The notes under the pieces are model-generated. The model saw only the letters and a program-made list of their open reading frames with translations. It was not told the DNA's origin and made no database searches. From contig OZ035997.1 of the NCBI GenBank assembly GCA_964035015.1, positions 61,503,785 to 61,567,784 of the forward strand: DNA of 64,000 nucleotides, read 5' to 3'. Position numbers and translations under genes: made by a program. The DNA comes from Corallium rubrum. Lineage: Eukaryota; Cnidaria; Anthozoa; Scleralcyonacea; Coralliidae. Of the stretch, positions 41,654-52,500 are shown in pieces; within the stretch, counting starts at the first letter, position 1; every line of letters starts with the position of its first letter.

Positions 41654-42309
41654 CACTCTTAAAAAAAGGTGTGTTAAAACAACACACTTTCTTGTCCAGA
41701 ATATAACACACCTTAAGATGTTTTAATATGACACACTAAGGTGTGTTATTACAACACACTGAAGTGTGTTAATATAACACACCTTAAGGTGTGTTTTTTG
41801 CTTGTCCAGAATATAACACACCTTAAGGTGTGTTTTATAAAAAGGTGTGTTATTTAACACACCTTGGTGTGTTAACAAACACACCTTGGTGTGTTAGTGT
41901 AACACACCTTAAGATGTGTTAGTTTAACACACCTTAAGATGTGTTAGTTTAACACACCTTAAGATGTGTTAGTTTAACACACCTTAAGATGTGTTAGTTT
42001 AACACACCTTAAGATGTGTTAGTTTAACACACCTTAAGATGTGTTAGTTTAACACACCTTAAGATGTGTTAGTTTAACACACCTTAAGATGTGTTAGCTT
42101 AACACACCTTAAGATGTGTTAGTTTAACACACCTTAAGATGTGTTAGTTTAACACACCTTAAGATGTGTTAAGTTAACACACCTTAAGATGCGTTAGTTT
42201 AACACACCTTAAGATGTGTTAGTTTAACACACCTTAAGATGTGTTAAGTTAACACACCTTAAGATGTGTTAATGTAACACACCTTAAGATGTGTTCGTTT
42301 AACACACCT
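41654..42309. repeat. Solo CACTA-like end with 25-bp palindromic repeat array
   Basis: It starts CACTCTTAAAAAAAGGTGTG, matching the ends of the 8.4-kb element. From about 41868 to 42309 it is a tandem array, about 17 units of 25 bp, built on AACACACCTTAAGATGTGTT plus AGTTT. Each unit is itself a near-palindrome. No matching opposite end with target duplication was found, so this is either a solo end or an expanded subterminal region. Confidence 0.8.
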
Positions 42310-42443
42310 TAAGATTTGATGAATAAATAAAGAGTTAAATGAAAAAAATATATATTAGAAAATATTTAATTAATTTTAAAAAATATCTATACAATACCAA
42401 AACTATGAAGGACGTTATAAAAGCAATATTCCTAGTTCATATA

Positions 42444-43033
42444 CACTGCTGGTCGAAAAGAACTGCTCAAGTTCAATTTGCTTAGCCATTTAGTTAGAAT
42501 TGTGTACTTGCTTTCAGCAATGACATTTGCTTAATCAGTTATGTAAAAAATAAATTTCAAGAAATTGGAAGGCTTGTGCCACAATATTTGAATGGTGTTA
42601 TAGCCCTTGCCATTTATGACTAGGTTTTAGCATAGATAATGGAAGGGGAACTGGATAGGAAACTTACAAAACCGGAAACGATGTTTGCACAACTTGCTAT
42701 GGTAATTATACACTTATAAGGGGCTACTGCGCTATAATGGGTGGTCCCACATGGCTAAAATCAGACACTACTGACTTAAGTGATATTACACTATTGTTTA
42801 ATTTCAGCAATGGTTGATCCTGGCCATGTGGGATCACTCGTTAGTGTATTAGCTGCTTTATAAGTGTATAATTACAATAGCAAGTTGTGCAAACATCGTT
42901 TCCGGTTTTGTAAGTTTCCTATCCAGTTCCCCTTCCATTATCTATGGTTTTAGGAAAACCCTTTCTATTTTAATACTAGTAGTTTATATTGTCATTTCCA
43001 CTACAATTGAGCAGTTCTTTTTGACTGGCAGTG
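42444..43033. mobile_element. Tc1/mariner-type MITE with TA duplication
   Basis: Ends CACTGCTGGTCGAAAAGAAC and the inverse of CACTGCCAGTCAAAAAGAAC are flanked by TA. Without the nested element (42631-42946 plus its 8-bp duplication) it would be about 266 bp. Confidence 0.85.
42631..42946. mobile_element. 316-bp hAT-type foldback MITE nested in the mariner MITE
   Basis: It is flanked by perfect 8-bp GGTTTTAG duplications (42623-42630, 42947-42954). The ends CATAGATAATGGAAGGGGAA and the inverse pair for about 85 bp. Confidence 0.92.
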
Positions 43034-43041
43034 TATTTTAT

Positions 43042-46000
43042 TTAAATGGTATGGACATCATTTCGGAGTTCGGCCATGAAAGTCGAATATTTAGTTCCTC
43101 TAAATGCATTGTCTTTAATCTCCAAAGCAACGTCTTGCAGGAAAAAAAGAATTCCTGACATGCTATCAGGGTAGCTCACATCAAATATGAAGTAAGTTGA
43201 TATGACATCCACCAAAGCGTAAGCTAAATCAGTATTTGATTCAAAAAAAGACTTATCCTCTCCAGAAACAAAAACCTGCAACACATCATCCGGAGTCCCA
43301 AGACAAACCAAACGAAACTCAACCATCTTGTCCTTGAACAAAGCATCTGGTTTTGTAGATGGCTGTGGAATTAAAACAAAGAAGTACTTTCATTATTAAA
43401 ATATTATTTATATGTATAGGAACAATAACAGTTCCTGAACAAAAGCAAACTGCACTGATGACTTCATGTTTGTTTCAGTTTATAATCTATTTTCTCATTC
43501 CCAACAAAGGAAAATGGCTATTTAGAAATCCTGAGATTTCGTTCCAGTTCGCTTGTCTGAGTTTCGGCCTACAAATACAGTCGTTGGCACCTAAGCGTGT
43601 ACACCACCCGTCAAAACATGTTCTAAATTTAAGCCAAAGTTAACCGTTTTGAAATCAACACTGTGGGATTGGTGAGATGTGATTGGCTAAGGGCACAATT
43701 CATATGACAATAATGTACTGGTTCGAATATATTGAATAAATACTTTTAAACATTTAACTTTGACCTTGACATAAAACATGTTTGCCAACGACTGTAGTTA
43801 CTGTGGATAGATTTTGTCCTTGTATTTACAGCAACATGTTGACTTGCAAATGGTAGTGGTACTGTACACAGTGACTTCTTGGCAAATTGCTAAAAATTCG
43901 CATTTTAAACATCGAATTTCACATACATAAGTTCACTTTGAGTTAATTGTTCTGACTTTCAACAGAATTTCATATTATGTGAAGTACAATATTTAAAAAG
44001 GGAATTTTTAGGAACTTGCTAAGAAATCACCATGGATCAACATTGCAATGTTGCTGTCAATATTGCAAGGTCTCATGGGAAAGAACATCCGGTTTGACTG
44101 TAATACTGATAACATTAGCCAATCAGAAACATTAGGAAAATTGATCCAAATAATATTTAAAAAAATAAACCTACAACCTGCTAGTTATTAATAAACAAAA
44201 CAATCTACAGTATACTCACATCCTTGAATTTTATTATTGTGGAGCCCTTCCTTACAGTTTTCTTCTCAATAATTTTCACAACATTTATGATGTCCTCATT
44301 GGTGATTTGTCCAGGCTTTCTTAAAACTCGTTTCACAGCATCTAATAATCTTTCCACTGCCTTTTCCACTGAAAAATCAGGAAAGAGTCTTTTCATCTCC
44401 TTGTGGATCTGAAAATATAAAATGTTATTAGGTACAGAACTGGCACTGTATAACTTAAATCAAGACAGGTAATGGAAACATATTTAGGGATAATAGGAAG
44501 ACAGGAAACATAGAAAACAATTTTCTTAAATTTATTAATACTTGATTTCACGATTTTACAGTATCTATCTCTGGCCTACATGTACTAAATACTTGTCTGC
44601 ATACCGTGCTACAATTACAATTTACAACAATTCAACCCATTGCTCCTGCTTTAAAGGATATTGGCAATAAAAATTAAGTTTATCTCATTTTAAAGAACTC
44701 ATCAAATGGTATAAGAAGACCTTTTACAATTTTTCCTTATCTGTTTTGGTTTTGGAAATATTTTGACTAAAAACAATGTGCTGTCCACCATCTTGGAATT
44801 ATTTTTGATATGCAAAATTATGCATGTGACGACACAACCAGGCTAAAGTGAAATTTTTATCTTGCCAACCTTATGAAATTATGAGCTAGAAACTCAATTT
44901 TTTTGTTGTGCTATTTCCATTGTAAATTGACCCGTGCAACATTAAAAAAAGCCTTCCGTGAAAATCTGGTCACCCACAGAGTAGTTTCATCAGGTTTACC
45001 CTGGTTGTGACATCACCAATTTCCTAGTTAATTAGACCCAATATTACAACAAGATGGCGTACAGCACACTGTCTTTGGTCGAAATATTTCCAAAACCAAA
45101 ACAAATATGGAAAAATTGTAAAAAGTCTTCTTATACTATTTGATGAGTTATTTCAAATGAGACAAACTTATTTTTTACTGCCAATAAATTAAAACCAGTA
45201 TCTTCCCACTGAATAAAACATCTGATTTTAAAAATAGAAAATTAAGACTGTCTTATTCAGTAATGGGTTAATCAAAACAACTTTTTAACAAAGACCATTT
45301 TCAAAATGCTTGCTTCCTGTCCTGAAAATAAGTTTAGATAAACAAATATAACACAGTTAACTTACATTTTCAGCCTTTCCAAGATATGGGCACATATCCA
45401 GAATTTCACAACAAGATTTAGCTTCATCATTTATAAACTTCCTTCTTGCAGTAAAGGTCTCTTCTACTAATGTGGAGAATGTTTTTCCAGTGATGGATCC
45501 AACTTTGTAATCTTTTAACAGTTCAAGGTTCCTTTTCTGTGTGATTGGGTCATCAACAGTCAATGATACCTTGGCTCTCTTTGCTGCTGGCACGTTTGGT
45601 GCTTCTGCCTTGGATGCTGTAGGTTTTGAATACCTCCGTTGGTTTCTAAAAAACTGGCTTATTTGTTTTTGGACTGTCACCTGCAAGATATAAAGTCATA
45701 ATTAGTCAACTGGTTCTGGGAGAGGATAAATATGGATCTTAGTGGTGAAAACTTGAAATGATAGACCAGAAATGTTTGACAATGCCATTCAAGCATGCAA
45801 CCTTATGAATGTCAAAGGAGAAAGACACCTTCAATTTTAGGATACAGCTAGTGATACCATTGTATAGTATTCGCTCTTATTTGGCAAGCATGAAAGATAA
45901 CCCAACAAGCTACAGGCACACTGTACATGTATATTTTTTTAAAGCTTGTATTATACTTTATCAAAATAATTATCTTCATTTTATATATTTCAAGTAAATA

Positions 46001-47610
46001 AATATCGAAGAGCATGTTTTTAGATTGTTGTCCTTTCAAATCCAATAAGTCAAAGTACAGTATATACATGTACATACATATACATACTGTGTATATAATT
46101 AGCTTATGAATTTTTTAAGGAGAGTACAATAGTTTACAGTCTAGCCAACATAACGGGTGTTGAATAACAATAAAAGCATCCATTATCCATTAAGTCTGTG
46201 TATTATTTTGATTGTAAACTGCTTGCCTGAAAAATCATAAACTAATAGGTATAGTTTTTGACTTGATGTCACTGGAAGAGCAACCATATGAAAACACGCT
46301 CCTTCAATATCAAGGCTGTTCGATCATTTACATGTACTGTGAATGGTGATATTTTGATAGAGCATGATTAAAGGCCAATTAATAAGGAGAAAATAGGATG
46401 CAACTTAAAGTAATTCAGACATTCCTTAAGTCACAAACACTCTTATGTAAATGATTAATTTCTAATAAGTCACTCATTTTAGTCACTACAGTACAGTACT
46501 TACTTTGGCCACGAAAAAATGGTTAATACAACTGTGTTTGCAACTTGAATAGCATGCATCCTATTTAAGTCACAACTTATTTTCTCCCATTTAAATGGCC
46601 CAAATATAAGCTTTAAAATGATATATTATAGCTCATTAAAGATTTGAAGTTTCAACAGAAAATTTGCAGCATGAGTAGTAATATAATAGGCAATATACCA
46701 CACTCCAGCCTGCAACTCAACACTTTTGCTAAATACATAAAACAAAAACATATACTACTCAAATCAGTAGAGCGAGACATGGACAATTTTTTTATCACTT
46801 CCTAAGTGTCAGTTTTATTAACCGTGGATCAATTTCAAAGCAATCACGAGGTGTATTCTCATGTACCACGTGATAAACATCCAATTGTTAACCATTGTTA
46901 ACTCGTAAACAAGCTATCACGTGGTACATAAGAATACACCTCGTGATTGCTTTGAAATTGATCTGCGGTTAATAAAACTGACACTTAGGAAGCGATAAAA
47001 AAATCGTCCATGTCTCGCTCTACTGATTTGAGTAGTAAACAAACCAAACAACAATACAAGTTCTTACCCAATAACTTGAAGCATTTGAATCCTTGAGTTC
47101 AGGAAATTTTGCACATGTCAAAACGGCCATTCGTTTATAATCCCCCTGCTGTGGATGACTTGTGAGCCCAAAAAAGAAAGTGCCAATGTCAGAAATAAGG
47201 TGTCTCCTTGCTGACAGAACATTTCCATTTTTAATTGCAGTTTCCACCCGCATTGAAAAACTTTTTGGAAAAGGCAAAATCACTGGTAGGCCAGCAGTAG
47301 ATTTCAAAGTGCTTGTTGAAGCACTTGTTGAAGCACTTGTTGAAGCACTTGTTGAAGCGCTTGTTGAAGCGCTTGTTGAAGCACTGGTTGATAGTGAAGC
47401 ACTTGTTGATGGTGAATCTGTCAATTGCTCAGCCAAATATGACGTATGAAATTCATCAGGATCTTCCAGTGGAGGGCATTTCCCAGTTGGTGTTGACACT
47501 AATGTTAATGGTGTACTAAAAATATCGAGGCCACTTCCAAATGATGAGCTGGTTTCCATCTCAACAAAATTTACCAAATCAATATCATCAACTCTTAATG
47601 AATTTTCCAA
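43042..47610 (-). CDS. SAMD3-like multi-exon gene, four 3' exons
   Basis: Four exons, all in phase 0 with GT/AG borders, are 47610-47068, 45680-45366, 44408-44220 and 43362-43042 (stop at the end), together 455 codons. Exon 1 begins after an acceptor (TATTTTATAG), so upstream coding exists. It has a Ser/Thr/Ala tetrapeptide repeat, then LPVILPFPKSFSM and the segment HPQQGDYKRMAVLTCAKFPELKD, which resembles the conserved middle region of SAMD3-like proteins. The later exons hold a basic linker (PAAKRAKV) and an alpha/beta C-terminal part (LVCLGTPDDVLQVF). The function of this family is unknown. The upstream start may lie in the SAM-domain exons at 60 kb, but the linkage is not shown. Confidence 0.7.
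44655..45188. repeat. Intronic inverted-repeat element (~140-bp arms)
   Basis: The left arm (GATATTGGCAATAAAAATTAAG to about 44800) pairs with the right arm (about 45050-45188) with mismatches, sharing GTTTTGGTTTTGGAAATATTT. It lies in the intron between the second and third SAMD3-like exons. The target duplication is uncertain. Confidence 0.75.
46753..47037. mobile_element. 285-bp near-perfect foldback MITE beside a splice donor
   Basis: The arms, about 120 bp each, start TACTACTCAAATCAGTAGAG and are joined by a short centre near 46880-46910. It lies in the first intron of the SAMD3-like gene, its edge about 30 bp from the donor at 47067. Confidence 0.85.
47312..47405. repeat. Coding 12-bp minisatellite (Ser-Thr-Ser-Ala repeats)
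   Basis: CTTGTTGAAGCA is repeated about seven times in the first SAMD3-like exon. Because the unit is a multiple of three, length changes keep the frame and alter only a low-complexity linker. Confidence 0.9.
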
Positions 47611-48389
47611 CTATAAAATATTAAGGCAGGAATGGATTAATCAATGAATATCTTAAAATTCTTTTCAAAAAAAATTCTTTGAAACTTTTCATGAGTGTAC
47701 AGTATTTCTCATGGCAACAACAATGTACAGGTTCAATTGATTTAGTATTTAGAAATGTTTGAAGAAATAATCAGCTTCCCAGAGTTCCCGAGACAGCTCA
47801 TAATATATAGGTCACTGGTCTGCTCCAGTGAGCCCTATATATAACTGGAGTGATATCTGCTGGTCATGCACCAGGCAAAGACTGAAGTCAAACATGGCAG
47901 ACATATATGTGTAAAGTACGTATAGTTCCATGCTATATACAGGGTCTTTTGACTAGATCAGACTTGACTAGATGTGTAGAAGACTGGAACTATATGTACT
48001 TCAGGCCCATAAGGATGGTGGGCTGTGGGAACAAGAATGCCACAAAGATACCACTCCAGTTATATATAGAGCTCACTGGCCTGGTCAACCAGAAATACAT
48101 GTAAGCTGAAATACAAATCATGGAAAATAGATTGTTGTATTAAAACATATGCAAAATACTCATTTTGAATCAAGAATGAGAATCTCAAAAATTGCTTTTA
48201 CTGTTTATAAGGGTCTGTTAATTCCTTACTTTACAGCAAATTTATATTTATGGAATAAAATTTTATTTTTATAATACACATGTAATTACAACGATCTATA
48301 TAGGTATCTTACATTCATGCATAAACAATCGAGGTTGCCCCTAAATTATAATATCTACTGTAAGAGATGGACTGAAGTAACCATGTTCC
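47611..48389. other. Spacer with inverted repeats; no gene seen
   Basis: Between the SAMD3-like and kinase exons. CCCTATATATAACTGGAGTG at about 47830-47849 has its inverse at about 48049-48072 (CCACTCCAGTTATATATAG), and GTCACTGGTC pairs with the CACTGGCC region, suggesting a foldback of roughly 290 bp. Confidence 0.55.
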
Positions 48390-49457
48390 TTATACACCCA
48401 ATCTTTGCTCAACTTCTATTCTTTCAATGAAATCAGCTAATTTAAATCTCATATCTGGATTAGATCTAGTACATAGCTTAGCAACTTGTTTTAGTCTCTC
48501 ATTCCCAAAGGACTTGGCTACATTGTAAAAAACTAACCCCAGAGAAAAAATGTCGCTCTTAACAGACTGTGGAGCATGACCCTCTATAACTTCTGGTGCA
48601 ATATGGCTATGGTATTTATAATACTTCTGCTTTTCAATTGAAGTAAGATTATATAGTTTGCCTTCATTAGTGGCTGTTGATTTTCCAAAATCATTTAGAA
48701 CAACATGTACATTCTCATTTGCTGGCTTAGATAAATCATTCGTCAACAACAGATTGTCATTCTTAATATCATTATGTAAATACCCATTCTTGTGCAAGTA
48801 GTCAAGTGCACTAGAACTTTCTAGCATTAAAAGAAACCAGGGGAAGGACGAACATTCTTGTTTTACCAGAGCATCTTCAATTGTAAATGATCTTCCTCCA
48901 ATCCCACAAAACCGAGAAACCAAACAGTAGGGTAACCTTTTGGTACATATTCCAAATAAATAAGGTAAACTATTATGTGAGAGCTTAGACATAATTGTGG
49001 CTTCTTTGACAACTTCTCGTTCTGAACTGTCAGTAAACTCCTTTACTGCAACACAGTATCCATGAAACTGGCGAAGCTCCACACTACCAAAAGTTTCTTT
49101 TCCAAGGAAAGAGTCATCCTTAAACTTGGAAAGTAGTAATGGATCAATCTGGTGCAATTCTAAATTGTCATGATGGCAGACCTGCTTCTGTGAGTAATCA
49201 CATCTAGCCTGAGTTTTTAATTTTTGCTGTTGAGATAAGCACAACTTCTTAAGGGATTCAAAGTGAGCAGATATTTCTTTACTCTGCTTTATTTGGCACT
49301 TTAATTCACATCTTATTTCTGCATCACTCTCTTGATACTGACTAAGTTTTTCTTTCCTCTTTCTATCTCGACGGTTTTTTCTCATTTTTCTCTTTTCAGT
49401 TCCAGTGTTTTCTCTGGAATAGCACTTCCTTTTTGCAGAAATTGCTGATATAGCAGG
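48390..49457 (-). CDS. Protein-kinase domain, 3' terminal exon
   Basis: The exon begins at an acceptor (TTTCTAG, exon base 49457) and is open in phase 0 to the stop at 48390; numbering below is from the internal Met at 49385. A basic coiled-coil region (1-60) precedes a kinase domain. The P-loop GKETFGSV is at 95-102, with Glu in place of the second Gly. The ATP-binding Lys is K115, helix-C Glu is E128, and the catalytic loop is HNDIKNDN at 204-211, where HND replaces HRD. DFG is at 232-234, APE at 263-265, and a late Arg (R313) is present. All catalytic residues for phosphotransfer are there. The HND loop is a trait of an expanded cnidarian kinase group I recall. The upstream exons are not identified. 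Confidence 0.8.
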   Translation of the reverse strand, partial: PAISAISAKRKCYSRENTGTEKRKMRKNRRDRKRKEKLSQYQESDAEIRCELKCQIKQSKEISAHFESLKKLCLSQQQKLKTQARCDYSQKQVCHHDNLELHQIDPLLLSKFKDDSFLGKETFGSVELRQFHGYCVAVKEFTDSSEREVVKEATIMSKLSHNSLPYLFGICTKRLPYCLVSRFCGIGGRSFTIEDALVKQECSSFPWFLLMLESSSALDYLHKNGYLHNDIKNDNLLLTNDLSKPANENVHVVLNDFGKSTATNEGKLYNLTSIEKQKYYKYHSHIAPEVIEGHAPQSVKSDIFSLGLVFYNVAKSFGNERLKQVAKLCTRSNPDMRFKLADFIERIEVEQRLGV

Positions 49458-49559
49458 CTAGAAATTTAATAGAAAAGGATTTTAGAACTTTATTGTATAA
49501 TAGTTATTTCTTAACCTTTTTTACGTGGTTCTTTAAAAACAATTAAATGCTGACTCAGA

Positions 49560-52500
49560 GACAATTGTCCACGGCAGCTAAGAGATGTGCCATCTCGCAT
49601 TAACATTGATTATGCAGAAATAAGTTAATTTATTTGCTTGATTTTAAAACAAACACCATGTAAGGTTGTGATGAATCTGATCAGTTAGAACCAAAACATA
49701 ATTTTGAATTACAATCATGCCAGAAGTGTCTGATATAAGTAAAAATTCAATAAATGCTGCCTTTGATCTGAGTTGTGCATGGTAAAAAAGTATGCACATT
49801 AAAATAATATATTTAAATTTCTTAAATAAATCATCTCTTTTGATAGTTGCACAATAACAAACAACTAAGGACACAAATCACTGCACAATGCTGTTACCTG
49901 TATCAAATGTGTCATTTGTCCAGGGCGGCTAAGAGATGTGCCATCTCGCCTTAACATTGATTATGCAGAAATAAGTTAACTTATTTGCATGATTTTAAAA
50001 CAAACACCACGCAAGGTTGTGATGAATCTGATCGGTTAGAACCAAAATATAATTTTAAATTACAATCATGCCAGAAGTGTCTGATATAAGTAAAAATTAA
50101 ATATAAATGCTGCCTTTGATCTGAGTTGTGCATGGTAAAAAGTATGCACATTAAAATAATATATTTAAATTTCTTAACTAAATCATCTCTTTTGATAGTT
50201 GCACAATAACAAACAACTAAGGACACAAATCACTGCACAATGCTGTTACCTGTATCAAATGTGTCATTTGTCCAGGGCGGCTAAGAGATGTGCCATCTCG
50301 CCTTAACATTGATTATGCAGAAATAAGTTAACTTATTTGCTTGATTTTAAAACAAACACCACGCAAGGTTGTGATGAATCTGATCGGTTAGAACCAAAAT
50401 ATAATTTTAAATTACAATCATGCCAGAAGTGTCTGATATAAGTAAAAATTAAATAAATGCTGCCTTTGACCTGAGTTGTGCATGGTAAAAAGTATGCACA
50501 TTAAAATAATATATTTAAATTTCTTAAATAAATCATCTCTTTTGATAGTTGCACAATAACAAACAAGGACACAAATCACTGCACAATGCTGTTACCTGTA
50601 TCAAATGTGTCATTTGTCCAGGGCGGCTAAGAGATGTGCCATCTCGCCTTAACATTGATTATGCAGAAATAAGTTAACTTATTTGCTTGATTTTAAAACA
50701 AACACCACGTAAGGTTGAGATGAATCTGATCGGTTAGAACCAAAATATAATTTTGAATTACAATCATGCCAGAAGTGTCTGATATAAGTAAAAATTAAAT
50801 ATAAATGCTGCCTTTGATCTGAGTTGTGCATGGTAAAAAGTATGCACATTAAAATAATATATTTAAATTTCTTAAATAAATCATCTCTTTTGATAGTTGC
50901 ACAATAACAAACAACTAAGGACACAAATCACTGCACAATGCTGTTACCTGTATCAAATGTGTCATTTGTCCAGGGCGGCTAAGAGATGTGCCATCTCGCC
51001 TTAACATTGATTATGCAGAAATAAGTTAACTTATTTGCTTGATTTTAAAACAAACACCACGTAAGGTTGAGATGAATCTGATCGGTTAGAACCAAAATAT
51101 AATTTTGAATTACAATCATGCCAGAAGTGTCTGATATAAGTAAAAATTAAATAAATGCTGCCTTTGATCTGAGTTGTGCATGGTAAAAAGTATGCACATT
51201 AAAATAATATATTTAAATTTCTTAAATAAATCATCTCTTTTGATAGTTGCACAATAACAAACAACTAAGGACACAAATCACTGCACAATGCTGTTACCTG
51301 TATCAAATGTGTCATTTGTCCAGGGCGGCTAAGAGATGTGCCATCTCGCCTTAACATTGATTATGCAGAAATAAGTTAACTTATTTGCTTGATTTTAAAA
51401 CAAACACCACGTAAGGTTGAGATGAATCTGATCGGTTAGAACCAAAATATGATTTTGAATTACAATCATGCCAGAAGTGTCTGATATAAGTAAAAATTAA
51501 ATATAAATGCTGCCTTTGATCTGAGTTGTGCATGGTAAAAAGTATGCACATTAAAATAATATATTTAAATTTCTTAAATAAATCATCTCTTTTGATAGTT
51601 GCACAATAACAAACAACTAAGGACACAAATCACTGCACAATGCTGTTACCTGTATCAAATGTGTCATTTGTCCAGGGCGGCTAAGAGATGTGCCATCTGA
51701 TTATGCAGAAATAAGTTAACTTATTTGCTTGATTTTAAAACAAACACCACGTAAGGTTGAGATGAATCTGATCGGTTAGAACCAAAATATAATTTTGAAT
51801 TACAATCATGCCAGAAGTGTCTGATATAAGTAAAAATTAAATAAATGCTGCCTTTGATCTGAGTTGTGCATGGTAAAAAGTATGCACATTAAAATAATAT
51901 ATTTAAATTTCTTAAATAAATCATCTTTTTTGATAGTTGCACAATAACAAACAACTAAGGACACAAATCACTGCACAATGCTGTTACCTGTATCAAATGT
52001 GTCATTTGTCCAGGGCGGCTAAGAGATGTGCCATCTCGCCTTAACATTGATTATGCAGAAATAAGTTAACTTATTTGCTTGATTTTAAAACAAACACCAC
52101 GTAAGGTTGAGATGAATCTGATCGGTTAGAACCAAAATATAATTTTGAATTACAATCATGCCAGAAGTGTCTGATATAAGTAAAAATTAAATATAAATGC
52201 TGCCTTTGATCTGAGTTGTGCATGGTAAAAAGTATGCACATTAAAATAATATATTTAAATTTCTTAAATAAATCATCTCTTTTGATAGTTGCACAATAAC
52301 AAACAACTAAGGACACAAATCACTGCACAATGCTGTTACCTGTATCAAATGTGTCATTTGTCCAGGGCGGCTAAGAGATGTGCCATCTCGCCTTAACATT
52401 GATTATGCAGAAATAAGTTAACTTATTTGCTTGATTTTAAAACAAACACCACGTAAGGTTGAGATGAATCTGATCGGTTAGAACCAAAATATAATTTTGA

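Noticed and set aside
41868-42309. Regularly spaced short repeats that resemble a CRISPR array
   Set aside because: The 25-bp units are continuous with no variable spacers, are palindromic, and adjoin a transposon end in eukaryotic DNA.
43359-43643. 94-codon plus-strand frame
   Set aside because: It lies in an intron of the minus-strand SAMD3-like gene and shows no recognisable protein features.
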